Assembly: GCA_902618175.1 (NCBI GenBank) | Contig: CACMZN010000023.1 | Location: 1-34,249, forward strand | DNA length: 34,249 nucleotides | Reading direction: 5' to 3' | Origin: an uncultured Verrucomicrobiota bacterium | GTDB taxonomy: Bacteria; Verrucomicrobiota; Verrucomicrobiia; Opitutales; Seribacteraceae | In this document: positions 23,985-32,250 of the stretch, in pieces | Position numbering within the stretch: position 1 is the stretch's first letter | Layout: each line of letters opens with the position of its first letter | Translations under genes and position numbers: made by a program | The notes under the pieces: generated by a model | Databases searched by the model: none | Seen by the model: only the letters and a program-made list of their open reading frames with translations | What the model was told of the DNA's origin: nothing

Positions 23985-25781
23985 TTAATTAAGTATCAAG
24001 GTGTCGAGAACAACTTTTGTATCAGGAAGAGCGTTGCGGAGATTTTCAACTCCTTTTTCAGTGACTTTAGAATTCAATAGATAAATCTCTTCCAATCCTT
24101 TCATAGAGGACAAGGTACGAACACTTCTATCGGTAACTGCAGTACCAACAAGATTTAGGTATTTAAGATGCTGAAGTTTCGATATTGCTTCGATACCACG
24201 GTCACCGGCAAGTGTGTTTCTTAAGCTCAACCAGGTTAGATTTCCAAAACCTTTGATCTTATTAAGACCCTGATCCGTAATTTTCGTCTTTGATAAGTCG
24301 AGGTGTGAAATATTGTTCTTGATTTTCGTTAAAGAGTCAATTGCGTCATCCTTAACTAGGCTAGCGGCTGAAGAAAATTCTGCTCTGACTAAAGAGTGTC
24401 TTTCTGCTAAGGGTGTAACTAAAGCCCCACTTTTCATTGCATCCTTTAAACCAGCGTTGGATACGCTGGTTACTCTTTTTGAAAGCATGGACAAAAGAGA
24501 ATCATTTTTTCCGACGACAGAGAAATTTTCACCCGATTCGATCAATCCCTTTTTGACTTTCGGCGGTGCATTCGGATCAGCGGCAAATTTTGCAGGGCGT
24601 GCAAGGGCACCTTCAAGTATCCATCTTTTGATCATCACGATCTGATCATCTGAAAGTGGTTTACCCTTGGGAGGCATAATTTCTGCCTCATCTTCTCCAA
24701 GTGTAACTACATAATACAATGTGCTCTCTTCTGGATTTCCTGATTCAACAATGGGTCCGTCTAAGTTGCCTTTCATTACCGATTCATGGGTGTCGAGTCT
24801 TAATCCTGCACGAGGTTTGATGGTTCGACCATTGTTGACGTAGGGAGCAGCATGACATTCCATGCACCGATCTTGAAACAAAGGCATAATGTGCCTATCG
24901 AAGCTCACAGGTTCATCGTCTCTTGGAAGAGTGCCTGTTCCAACCATAACTCCACCGCCGTCTGCACTTTCTTTAGCTCCCTCAATAATCCATCTCTTGA
25001 TGATGTCGATTTGTTCTGAATCTAAGGGACCTCCTTTTGGTGGCATAAACAAATCATCGTCTTCAGACAGGGTGATGACTTCGTAAATGATGCTGTCTTC
25101 TGGCTTGCCTGCCTCAACAATCGATCCGCTGGCATTACCTTTTATTATCGAAGCATGATCATCGAGAACAACTCCAGCCTTGGGATTAATGGTCTTACCG
25201 TTTTTTTCGTGAGGTGAACTATGACAAGTGTTACACCGTTCTTCGAAGATAGGCAATACGTGTCTGGAAAAGTCAATGGGTTCGCCAGGTAGAGGAATGG
25301 AAGAACCAATATCTACAACAACCTCATGGGGGTCCTCATCCAAAGCGACTGGTCGGTGGGAGAAGAAAGAACCGTTACGAAAAGTTGGTTTTTTTGTTGG
25401 GGGGGGACGTAGTATTTTGGTCTCATCCTGATCTGCAACCGTCATAGAATCACTTTCCATTTCAACACTCATATCTGAATCAGGTTCAGAATTTGAGGTT
25501 GCGGAGGTAATTTCCGAACGCTTGGGAACACCCTGAGGTATTCTCCCTTCATTTACGGCATTGAGGAGATAAGCTTTGTCATCAGCCGAGAGAGCGTCAA
25601 ATCCTACCTGCATCATTTTGCCTTGTTGATTCATGAGAATAAACAAGGTACCTTTGTATCCAACTGCTTTTCCAACTACCGACTGGCCTTCGGGTGTGGT
25701 GAAGGTCCTGAACGGTTCAACCGCCGAAACTGAAGAAAAGAGAAAAAATAACCCAAAAATTGTTAGTTTAAGTTTTCCCAT
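23985..25781 (-). CDS. SHD1 / double PSC1 cytochrome c / leucine-rich repeat protein
   Basis: A 598-residue secreted multidomain protein. After a signal peptide (about 1-20) comes an SHD1-like beta domain (22-75), an acidic linker, then two homologous planctomycete-type cytochrome c (PSC1) domains. The first has the haem site C183-NTC-H187 and MPPKGGPL (from M246); the second has C306-MEC-H310 and MPPKGKPL (from M369). The repeat period is about 123 residues. The last 120 residues contain leucine-rich repeats (HLDLSKTKITDQGLNKI and relatives). It follows a DUF1501 and a DUF1549/DUF1553 gene on the same strand, a group usual in Planctomycetes and Verrucomicrobia and often near sulfatases. A redox role is inferred from the haem motifs; the substrate is unknown. 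Confidence 0.88.
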   Translation of the reverse strand: MGKLKLTIFGLFFLFSSVSAVEPFRTFTTPEGQSVVGKAVGYKGTLFILMNQQGKMMQVGFDALSADDKAYLLNAVNEGRIPQGVPKRSEITSATSNSEPDSDMSVEMESDSMTVADQDETKILRPPPTKKPTFRNGSFFSHRPVALDEDPHEVVVDIGSSIPLPGEPIDFSRHVLPIFEERCNTCHSSPHEKNGKTINPKAGVVLDDHASIIKGNASGSIVEAGKPEDSIIYEVITLSEDDDLFMPPKGGPLDSEQIDIIKRWIIEGAKESADGGGVMVGTGTLPRDDEPVSFDRHIMPLFQDRCMECHAAPYVNNGRTIKPRAGLRLDTHESVMKGNLDGPIVESGNPEESTLYYVVTLGEDEAEIMPPKGKPLSDDQIVMIKRWILEGALARPAKFAADPNAPPKVKKGLIESGENFSVVGKNDSLLSMLSKRVTSVSNAGLKDAMKSGALVTPLAERHSLVRAEFSSAASLVKDDAIDSLTKIKNNISHLDLSKTKITDQGLNKIKGFGNLTWLSLRNTLAGDRGIEAISKLQHLKYLNLVGTAVTDRSVRTLSSMKGLEEIYLLNSKVTEKGVENLRNALPDTKVVLDTLILN

Positions 25782-25799
25782 ACAGTGCGCGAAAAAAAA

Positions 25800-27098
25800 C
25801 TATGAGAGAACTTCTTGTACAGGATCACCATTGTGAGCGACGGTGAAAGGTCTCCCAGAAGGTGAATACTGGACGTCATTGAGAGGAAGCCCCAATGCAT
25901 AAGCTAAAGTTGCGTTTAAATCTTCGGGTTTGACTGGTTTGTCCTTGCTTAAGTTTCTACCGATTTCGTCTGTATCTCCAAACGACGTACCTCCCTTGAT
26001 GGCACCCCCTGCAAGAAAAGCAGTGTAGTAATAAGGCCAGTGATCTCTACCGTCTCTGGGATTGATATTCGGAGTCCGACCGAATTCTGAAGTCAATACC
26101 ACGATTGTCTCCTTTAGAAGACCGCGAACTTCAAGATCAAGAAGCAGACCGCTCAAAGCCTTGTCGATCTCGCTGCAGTTCTCAGCAACTCTTTCAAAAT
26201 TGTTGTCATGGGTATCCCAGCCTCCTCTGGTTACTTCGACATATCGCACTTGATTTTCAATGAGTCGGCGTGCGAGTAAACAGCCTTGTCCAAAGTTGGA
26301 TGTTCCGTAGAGTTCGTGCATGGCTTCGGGTTCCTGCTCGATGTCAAAGGCATTGAGATCCTCGCTTCTCATAAGCTTGACCGCATCCCTGTAGAGATCG
26401 GTGTACGCTCTGACTTGTTTTTGTGGAAATCTACCAGTAAAAGTTGAGTTCATCTTGGAAGCAAGATCGATACGGCTCTGGAAATGATTTTGGTCGAGGT
26501 GTTCGGCCATAGTACTGTTGGCAAGACCAGACTCAGGGTTCCCAATGGGCAAAGGTCCGTATTTCGATTCCAAGAAACCGGCCCCATGTGAACCACCCCC
26601 GATTTTAACATTCATTGGTATGGTCCTGTTGATCTCACCAGAAAGTTTAGCTACCCAGCTGCCAAAAGAAGGGTGAACGATCGTACCCCTTTTCAAGTAG
26701 CTGGTGTGCATAAGATAACTAGCTTGCTCATGAGCACCCTGACTTGTGACCATGGAACGAATAACGGCGGAATTATGGGCGTGTTTGGCAACTTCAGGCA
26801 GGTGTTCGGAAAGTATGATGTCGTCCGCAGTGGTTTGAATGGATTTTGTGGGACCTTGAATGGCAGGTGCATCAGGTTTTGGTCCGAAAGTATCTAAGTG
26901 AGACATCGCCCCTGCCATATTCAAGTAAATGATGTGCCTTGCACTTGCCGGACGAGCTCCAGGTTCCAAAGCTTTTATGGAGTTGTGTATGTAAGCTCCC
27001 GCCATCGGCATGAGACCAACTCCCAAGCAAGCCTTCGCGGCATTGGCAATAAATTCCCTGCGTCCAAGTTCATCTATGCTGTTGAAACTAGTTTTCAT
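25800..27098 (-). CDS. DUF1501 family protein, probable Tat substrate
   Basis: A 432-residue DUF1501 protein, related in fold to sulfatases/alkaline phosphatases. The N-terminus has a twin-arginine pattern (GRREFIANAAKACLGVG, about 12-28), suggesting export in folded form. Family blocks are clear: HIIYLNMAGAMSHLDTFGPK, WDTHDNNF, LTSEFGRTP and GRDHWPYYYTAFLAGG. The C-terminus PSGRPFTVAHNGDPVQEVLS is typical. It lies 30 bp after the DUF1549/DUF1553 gene, its usual partner, and 18 bp before the PSC1-LRR gene; the three are probably one operon. Its catalytic activity is not established. Its start has the only clear Shine-Dalgarno sequence I found in the window. Confidence 0.93.
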   Translation of the reverse strand: MKTSFNSIDELGRREFIANAAKACLGVGLMPMAGAYIHNSIKALEPGARPASARHIIYLNMAGAMSHLDTFGPKPDAPAIQGPTKSIQTTADDIILSEHLPEVAKHAHNSAVIRSMVTSQGAHEQASYLMHTSYLKRGTIVHPSFGSWVAKLSGEINRTIPMNVKIGGGSHGAGFLESKYGPLPIGNPESGLANSTMAEHLDQNHFQSRIDLASKMNSTFTGRFPQKQVRAYTDLYRDAVKLMRSEDLNAFDIEQEPEAMHELYGTSNFGQGCLLARRLIENQVRYVEVTRGGWDTHDNNFERVAENCSEIDKALSGLLLDLEVRGLLKETIVVLTSEFGRTPNINPRDGRDHWPYYYTAFLAGGAIKGGTSFGDTDEIGRNLSKDKPVKPEDLNATLAYALGLPLNDVQYSPSGRPFTVAHNGDPVQEVLS

Positions 27099-27104
27099 TT
27101 GTAT

Positions 27105-27109
27105 TCCTT
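27105..27109 (-). promoter_or_regulatory. ribosome binding site of the DUF1501 gene
   Basis: AAGGA six bases ahead of the ATG at 27098. Notable because nearly all other genes in the window lack such a site. Confidence 0.6.
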
Positions 27110-27128
27110 AATATTATTCCATTTGCCG

Positions 27129-29654
27129 TTATTGGACAAACATGAATTCATGGCTATTTACTAAAACCCAGACTAAGTCGTGGGCTGCTTGTGCGGTCTT
27201 GCCGGAGACAAGAGGAGTGAAGTCGGAAATCTCTTTGGTGGTAGGTTTGCGGTTAAGTATTGATAGAAAAGCATTTTCGATCATCAAATGAGAAGATTTC
27301 GTCTTATTTATGTTTAACAAGACTTCGGCCTCTCTATTCTTGAGCAATCGCTCCTCGACGTAACCGTTCAATAAGTTAAGAACTTGGGTTACCGAGGCTT
27401 GTTTGTGGCTGTTTTCAATTTGTTCGCGATCAGAGCCCCCAAATTCACGAATGAGATGTCCTGCTCTGGCAGGCGACCCAACTTCAGAAGCACGAACGGA
27501 GTTTCGATCCCGAACGAAGTTTACATATTCTTCTGAGGAGGAGTTGGAAGAAGCCATTTTTTTCTGATTCATTTCCGCCTTGAATTTGTTCAAACAATTC
27601 TGGCAGCAAAAACCAATGGTTTCCCCGTTCTCATTGATCGCCAACAACGAAGGATCAATCGGTCTGCCGGGTTTCAAGGGACAATCGATGTTTACTGGAT
27701 TGCTTAATTTGGGCGTACTGGGTTGGGTGAGCGCAGTGGGAGTAGGTTGACTGCTTTTGAATCTGTTTAGGCAGGATCTACAGCAAAAGCCAATAGTTTC
27801 TCCCTTCTCATTAAGGGCCTTGAGACTAGGATCAATGCTTCTGCCAGGTTTGAGTGGACATTCGGTGTTGATGGGCTCTCCCAGCTTTGGAGACATTTCG
27901 GCAGGATTATTTGCGGGTGTGGGCGTGGCAGCTCCCGGTTCCGATCGAAGACCAGTTCTTTCCATAACCAAATCAAAAAGCTCTTCACCCGTCATAGTCG
28001 AATATTTCTCGAAGTTTGCATAGTGGTCCTGACGAGGTTTGATTTTCCGGGAGTCTGGATTGGGATAATTGAGCGTTATTAGGGAGTCCCAGAGTTGTTC
28101 ACCAGTCATTCTTTCAACTTGTGGACCTTGATAAAAATAAGGCACGCTTTTCCTTGAAGGATTGTCTGGGTAAGGACCAGCGATTACCCACTTAACGTCT
28201 TCGGGCATGCTGGTGTCCTTGGCATCCCTAGCCAGGATGTCTCTGGCAGGTGCCAATCTTTGAAAAGTTTTCGTATTATATAGAACTCGTAAAAATTCCT
28301 TGAGATCGTAATCTAAGGCAACCATGACCTTCTCAAGGTGAAGCTGTAGTTTAGGGTGCGTTGCCATGGTGTCGTCAAACATATTGTCCAGAGGTTCAAT
28401 AAGTGAAATGCCAAACGTCTTCTTCCAAAGTCTGTTGACGATGACTGTGGTAAATCGAGGATTCGAATCTGATGCTACCCAACTCGCATAGGATGATCTG
28501 GGACTTTTCTCCTCAAGGTCTTCATCCAGTTCAATGGCCAGTCCAAATATAGTGCTAGCTTTCACTTGCTCGCTGGGCTGGGCATTGTCGTACTGGTAAT
28601 CATAAGGAAGATTAATCTTGCCTGTTCCTGTGCTTGACAGACCAGTTAGCATTATATCGCTTATATCTCTGGCAGCATCCCTAACTCTCCGGGCTGTTCT
28701 CGGATCATCACCCTGCTCGATTCTTCGTTGCTCAGCTCGGGCGAGACGGTTCATTATGTTAAGATTTTCCTGACCACGGAGTTGAACGTTTCCGACTCCA
28801 TGTGTGAAGGCAGCCATTTCATAAAATTGTTTTTGTGTCCAGCGGTCAAAAGGGTGGTTGTGGCACATGGCGCATTCCAAACTGGTACCGAGGAATATCT
28901 TGACCGTGTTGGACATGTTGTCGAGTGGCATACCTCGATCACGTGCGTAATAACCAATGCCACCGTTACCTCTTTCCCACATGTTTCCAGATGAAGAAAG
29001 CATTTCCCTTACCCAGTCATCGTATGGTTTGTTGGTGGCGATGAAATTTTTGATGTAATCGATGTAAGGTTTTCCCGACACCCGATTACCGAGATTGTCT
29101 TTAGCCCTCAGCACATCTGCCCAATAATGAAACCAATTACTTACGTACCCTTCGGTGAGAAGGAGCTTGTCGATGAGATTTTTGCGTTTGCCGGTTTTGT
29201 CCTTGTCGTCCAAAAAATCCTTGGTTTCGGATAGGGTGGGTATCCTCCCCATGATCTTCAAGTAGGCACGTCTAAGGAAAACCTCATCCCCTGCTATTTT
29301 ATTTTCGCGCTGGTTGTAAGATCTGAGTTTCGAAATGACCAAGTCATCAATTGCTTTGGCATTGATGGCGAGGGCACGGTCATTCAAGGGACGAGGAAAC
29401 TCAGGTAATTTTTTGTGGTCTGGAGGGAAGTTGTTTTTGACGAAAGCTTGGTCGTCTTCCGTGAAAATGTCCAAACTAACGCGGAAAAGTTGCAAATCAC
29501 TACTTCGTCTTAAAAGAATGTCCCCTTCTCCTTCATAGCTCACAATCGAACCTCTTATAACCTGACCGTTCTTGGAGTGAAAGTCTCGCTCAGCGATTCC
29601 AAACGCAGATGTTAAAATAACATATAACGGGAGCGTGAAAATGAAAATTTTCAT
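27129..29654 (-). CDS. DUF1549/DUF1553 protein with SHD1 and tandem cysteine modules
   Basis: An 841-residue secreted protein. Order: signal peptide (about 1-21), SHD1-like domain (22-77), DUF1549 (about 103-285) with a haem-type site C261-AMC-H265 followed by HPFDRW, then DUF1553 (about 380-570 and 740-841; VNRLWKKTFG, DYDLKEFLRVLYNTKTFQR). Inside DUF1553 sits an insertion of two near-identical modules (590-634 and 649-693), each with CPLKPGR-x-IDPSL and IGFCC-xx-C-xxx-FK. They look like small metal-binding domains of the YHS/TRASH kind. It leads a probable operon with the DUF1501 and PSC1-LRR genes. It may be extracytoplasmic and redox-linked; its reaction is unknown. No Shine-Dalgarno sequence is present. 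Confidence 0.92.
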   Translation of the reverse strand: MKIFIFTLPLYVILTSAFGIAERDFHSKNGQVIRGSIVSYEGEGDILLRRSSDLQLFRVSLDIFTEDDQAFVKNNFPPDHKKLPEFPRPLNDRALAINAKAIDDLVISKLRSYNQRENKIAGDEVFLRRAYLKIMGRIPTLSETKDFLDDKDKTGKRKNLIDKLLLTEGYVSNWFHYWADVLRAKDNLGNRVSGKPYIDYIKNFIATNKPYDDWVREMLSSSGNMWERGNGGIGYYARDRGMPLDNMSNTVKIFLGTSLECAMCHNHPFDRWTQKQFYEMAAFTHGVGNVQLRGQENLNIMNRLARAEQRRIEQGDDPRTARRVRDAARDISDIMLTGLSSTGTGKINLPYDYQYDNAQPSEQVKASTIFGLAIELDEDLEEKSPRSSYASWVASDSNPRFTTVIVNRLWKKTFGISLIEPLDNMFDDTMATHPKLQLHLEKVMVALDYDLKEFLRVLYNTKTFQRLAPARDILARDAKDTSMPEDVKWVIAGPYPDNPSRKSVPYFYQGPQVERMTGEQLWDSLITLNYPNPDSRKIKPRQDHYANFEKYSTMTGEELFDLVMERTGLRSEPGAATPTPANNPAEMSPKLGEPINTECPLKPGRSIDPSLKALNEKGETIGFCCRSCLNRFKSSQPTPTALTQPSTPKLSNPVNIDCPLKPGRPIDPSLLAINENGETIGFCCQNCLNKFKAEMNQKKMASSNSSSEEYVNFVRDRNSVRASEVGSPARAGHLIREFGGSDREQIENSHKQASVTQVLNLLNGYVEERLLKNREAEVLLNINKTKSSHLMIENAFLSILNRKPTTKEISDFTPLVSGKTAQAAHDLVWVLVNSHEFMFVQ
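27576..27887 (-). repeat. tandem duplication encoding two cysteine modules
   Basis: Two copies of about 135 bp (27753-27887 and 27576-27710) offset by 177 bp, alike at both protein and DNA level by eye. They encode the paired CPLKPGR...GFCC-xx-C modules of the DUF1549/DUF1553 protein. Confidence 0.8.
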
Positions 29655-30053
29655 AGTATTATAGTTGATCGAAATTCGATAAACGGCAAGTTTTTTTTGA
29701 AAAATTACAGCTAATTGATCGTAGTTTTGACAGTAGCAAAAACATCGAACTCGAAAAAAATTCTGGTTGTTTAGAATTGTTGATCCAATACATCACAAAT
29801 TCAATGGGTTTTCGAACGCTAAGACAAGTCGCTTTACTTGTACTGAATTCTTTACACTCCTCTAGGGTATGGCTTGATTTGATGTAATGTGGATTGAGCT
29901 TGATGTCTAGACTGTGGCGCAACAAAATCTAAGTTATATAATTCTGACAGGATAATAGAGTATGCATCCCAGTAGATATGTAGAGGTTTTTTATCCAGTC
30001 AGAATACCTAAGCTTCAACATTTTAAAATATGCAAATTATAATCTGTCTTGAG
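29655..30053. other. 400-bp AT-rich intergenic region
   Basis: Upstream of the DUF1549/DUF1553 gene and downstream of the formylglycine-enzyme gene, both on the minus strand. An 88-codon minus-strand frame from a TTG (29659-29925) ends four bases before the next ATG, but its second half looks non-coding and I do not recognise it. A TATAAT on the minus strand ends only three bases before the ATG at 29654, too close to act as its -10 box in the normal way. No RNA gene or terminator is evident. Confidence 0.4.
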
Positions 30054-31154
30054 CTATTCTGTGTCTTTAACACATCTGAAGCCAGAATGGTTTGTAGGTG
30101 AAAGTATCTCGGCATAATGTCTTGCTGCAGGTCGGTATCTCAAGCAATAATCCCAGTGACAAAGAAAAGACCCGCCCCTGCTCACATGTAGGAAAGTTAG
30201 CTCACTTGTTCCTTCCTTTGGAATCGGACAGGTTCCATGACGATTAAAGTGCTCAAGTTCGAAATTTGTTATTGGATGCTCAGGACCAGTGGGATTTGGG
30301 TGAGGATTTTGAATAAATTCATTGTAATAGTCAGGGTGGTAATAATCACTGCAAATTTCCCACACATTTCCAGCCATATCAAAAAGGCCAAATGCATTGG
30401 GAGGAAATGAGCCCACAGGAGCTGTACTTTTGTATCCATCCTGAACCGAATTATTGGCTGGAAATCTTCCTTGAAAACAATTCGCCATCCATCTGCCTTC
30501 AGGCTTGGGATCGTCTCCCCATGTGAACATTGCATTCTTCAAACCGCCTCTTGCCGCTAATTCCCACTCCGCCTCGGTAGGAAGTCTTTTTCCTGCCCAT
30601 TCAGCATAGGCTTTTGCGTCGTTTGCATTAAGACAAACCACAGGATGATTCATCCGATGTCTTATATTCGAGCCTTCTCCTTCAGGATGTTTCCAACAAG
30701 CTCCTTTTGCATAGGACCACCATCGCCATGCGTCATCTGAAGCCCAAGGATCAATATCTTCGGGGGGCGGACTGAAGATGGTTGCTCCTGGAACCAATTG
30801 TTCGGGAGGAGCGTTTGGGAATTCATTTTCACTGAGGCTTTTCTCTGCAAAAGTGACGTATCCAGTTGCATCCACGAATTCCTTGAATTTCGCATTGGTC
30901 ACTTCGTGCTTGTCTATCCAAAAACTTGATACAGTCACGAGATGGGCAGGAGATTCTTCTCTATACCTTTTGCCGTTTCCAGGATTGTATTCGTTTCCCC
31001 TACGATAAGTCTGTCCTGGAATCAGAACCATGCCTTCTCGTTCCACGATTTCAACGCCTTTTACTATTTCAGGAACTGAGTTGCCTCCGACGGGGGCGTT
31101 CTCACATCCTATGAAAACCAAAAAAATGTATGCTGCTTGTGGTCCTATTTTCAT
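30054..31154 (-). CDS. formylglycine-generating enzyme, lipoprotein form
   Basis: A SUMF1/FGE-family protein. Family blocks include MVLIPGQTYRRG, FWIDKHEVTNAKFKEFV, RLPTEAEWELAARGG, FGLFDMAGNVWEICSDYY and RGGSFLCHWDYCLRYRPAAR. The last contains both copper-binding active-site cysteines of true FGEs (C-HWDY-C, residues 332 and 337), corresponding to human Cys336 and Cys341. It should therefore oxidise the cysteine of C-x-P-S-R sulfatases such as the one at 21054-22439. The ATG at 31154 gives 366 residues and a short signal peptide ending in a lipobox (FLVFIGC, cysteine 17). Longer starts up to 31313 run into the upstream gene. An exported, lipid-anchored FGE is unusual, since bacterial ones such as the Streptomyces enzyme are cytosolic. 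Confidence 0.85.
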   Translation of the reverse strand: MKIGPQAAYIFLVFIGCENAPVGGNSVPEIVKGVEIVEREGMVLIPGQTYRRGNEYNPGNGKRYREESPAHLVTVSSFWIDKHEVTNAKFKEFVDATGYVTFAEKSLSENEFPNAPPEQLVPGATIFSPPPEDIDPWASDDAWRWWSYAKGACWKHPEGEGSNIRHRMNHPVVCLNANDAKAYAEWAGKRLPTEAEWELAARGGLKNAMFTWGDDPKPEGRWMANCFQGRFPANNSVQDGYKSTAPVGSFPPNAFGLFDMAGNVWEICSDYYHPDYYNEFIQNPHPNPTGPEHPITNFELEHFNRHGTCPIPKEGTSELTFLHVSRGGSFLCHWDYCLRYRPAARHYAEILSPTNHSGFRCVKDTE

Positions 31155-31254
31155 CCCACGGCAGTTCCGATCTCCGTCAGTTTTCATAAGTCGATCAATT
31201 TTAATAAAGAACTGAATTTCGCAACCATGAAGCGGTAAAAATTGTATTGCCAGT

Positions 31255-32244
31255 TCATCCAATGCGATAAGAGTTCTGAGTCGGCGTAGATCCCATCCGA
31301 TTGAGGGTTTCAATCAAAATCAGATTGGTTGGCGAGACATTTATGAAAAAGAATTCCGGTCTTACTGAAGGAAGGGGAGGTAGAGGAATATTCTGATCGC
31401 GAACCCACTCGATCACTTTTTGATAAAAAAAATTCTTTTCGATAGCTAAATTGATTCCTACTGAGTTTTCATTCGTGAAATACACGGATCCGATCGGTTT
31501 TCCCGATGTACGAATCAGCCACCACGACCGATAGGGATGCTCCTTGACAAATTTTGCATGCTGAGCGAATGGAGGAAGTTGCTGATGAGAAATTTTATAT
31601 TTTCTCTGTTTGAGCAGGGCATGTAGGATCTCCGTTTGCTCGCTTGTTCCCGTAATTTTTTCATATTCCAGTAATTCGGTGTCATCTGTTTGCTTTCCAT
31701 AATCCCAGAAATCTGTTGGAAAATTGCTCTTACAACGCGTAAACCTACTGCGATTGAAAATTTCTTTGTAGAGCGACATGGTTACGAGGAGCATTTCTTT
31801 GTCATTTTTTGTTATGATTCGATTGTAAGAGGGCGTGAATCTATATCCATGTAGAAGGTGAAGTCCGATGACTGTCGTGTTAAGATAAAGCATCTCGGCA
31901 TCGATTCTATGAATACCCAGAGAATTGAAGCAAAAGTTATAGAAGTAGGGGGGAATCAAACCACCCAATCTAACATTATCTTCTTCACCAATGTAAAAGC
32001 CCCATGAAGCTGTCTTTTCGAATGTGTTATATTTGCTGAGGCTGAGATAGCCTATGGGTTTTTTGAGATAAAGAATCAACCAATGGTAAAAATCAGTTTT
32101 TTTTCGAGAATTGATGATCCATTTCTTTTGTTCTTGCACACCATGTCGAACCTCCGTGCACATAAACTTGGAAACTCTTGGAGATTTTCGCCAATCAAGA
32201 ATTAACTTGGCATGATTCACTTCAATTTCACAGAAGGAAAGCAT
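31255..32244 (-). CDS. protein with two GNAT-like domains
   Basis: A 329-residue protein. The N-terminal half (about 1-155) is GNAT-like and resembles amino-sugar N-acetyltransferases of the PseH kind: LILDWRKSPRVSKFM, KPIGYLSLSKYN, ASWGFYIGEE, then the region before LLHGYRF. The C-terminal half (about 215-320) looks like a second, more divergent copy (SWWLIRTSGKPIGSVYFTN, GINLAIEKNFF). It starts six bases after the acyl-ligase gene and is therefore in the same operon as that gene and the SDR. It may move an acyl group made by these neighbours onto an amino sugar. The substrate is inference; the fold call is moderate for the first half and weak for the second. Confidence 0.65.
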   Translation of the reverse strand: MLSFCEIEVNHAKLILDWRKSPRVSKFMCTEVRHGVQEQKKWIINSRKKTDFYHWLILYLKKPIGYLSLSKYNTFEKTASWGFYIGEEDNVRLGGLIPPYFYNFCFNSLGIHRIDAEMLYLNTTVIGLHLLHGYRFTPSYNRIITKNDKEMLLVTMSLYKEIFNRSRFTRCKSNFPTDFWDYGKQTDDTELLEYEKITGTSEQTEILHALLKQRKYKISHQQLPPFAQHAKFVKEHPYRSWWLIRTSGKPIGSVYFTNENSVGINLAIEKNFFYQKVIEWVRDQNIPLPPLPSVRPEFFFINVSPTNLILIETLNRMGSTPTQNSYRIG

Positions 32245-32250
32245 CTCTTT

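Noticed and set aside
29655-29665. TATAAT three bases before the ATG at 29654 as a promoter
   Set aside because: Transcription would begin inside the coding sequence; no suitable -35 box at normal distance.
29659-29925. 88-codon frame just ahead of the DUF1549/DUF1553 gene
   Set aside because: Starts with TTG, no recognisable domain, and its second half covers an AT-rich region expected to be a promoter. Not excluded, but not supported.
31155-31313. Longer N-terminus for the formylglycine-generating enzyme
   Set aside because: It would overlap the end of the GNAT gene and place 53 residues before a well-formed lipoprotein signal.
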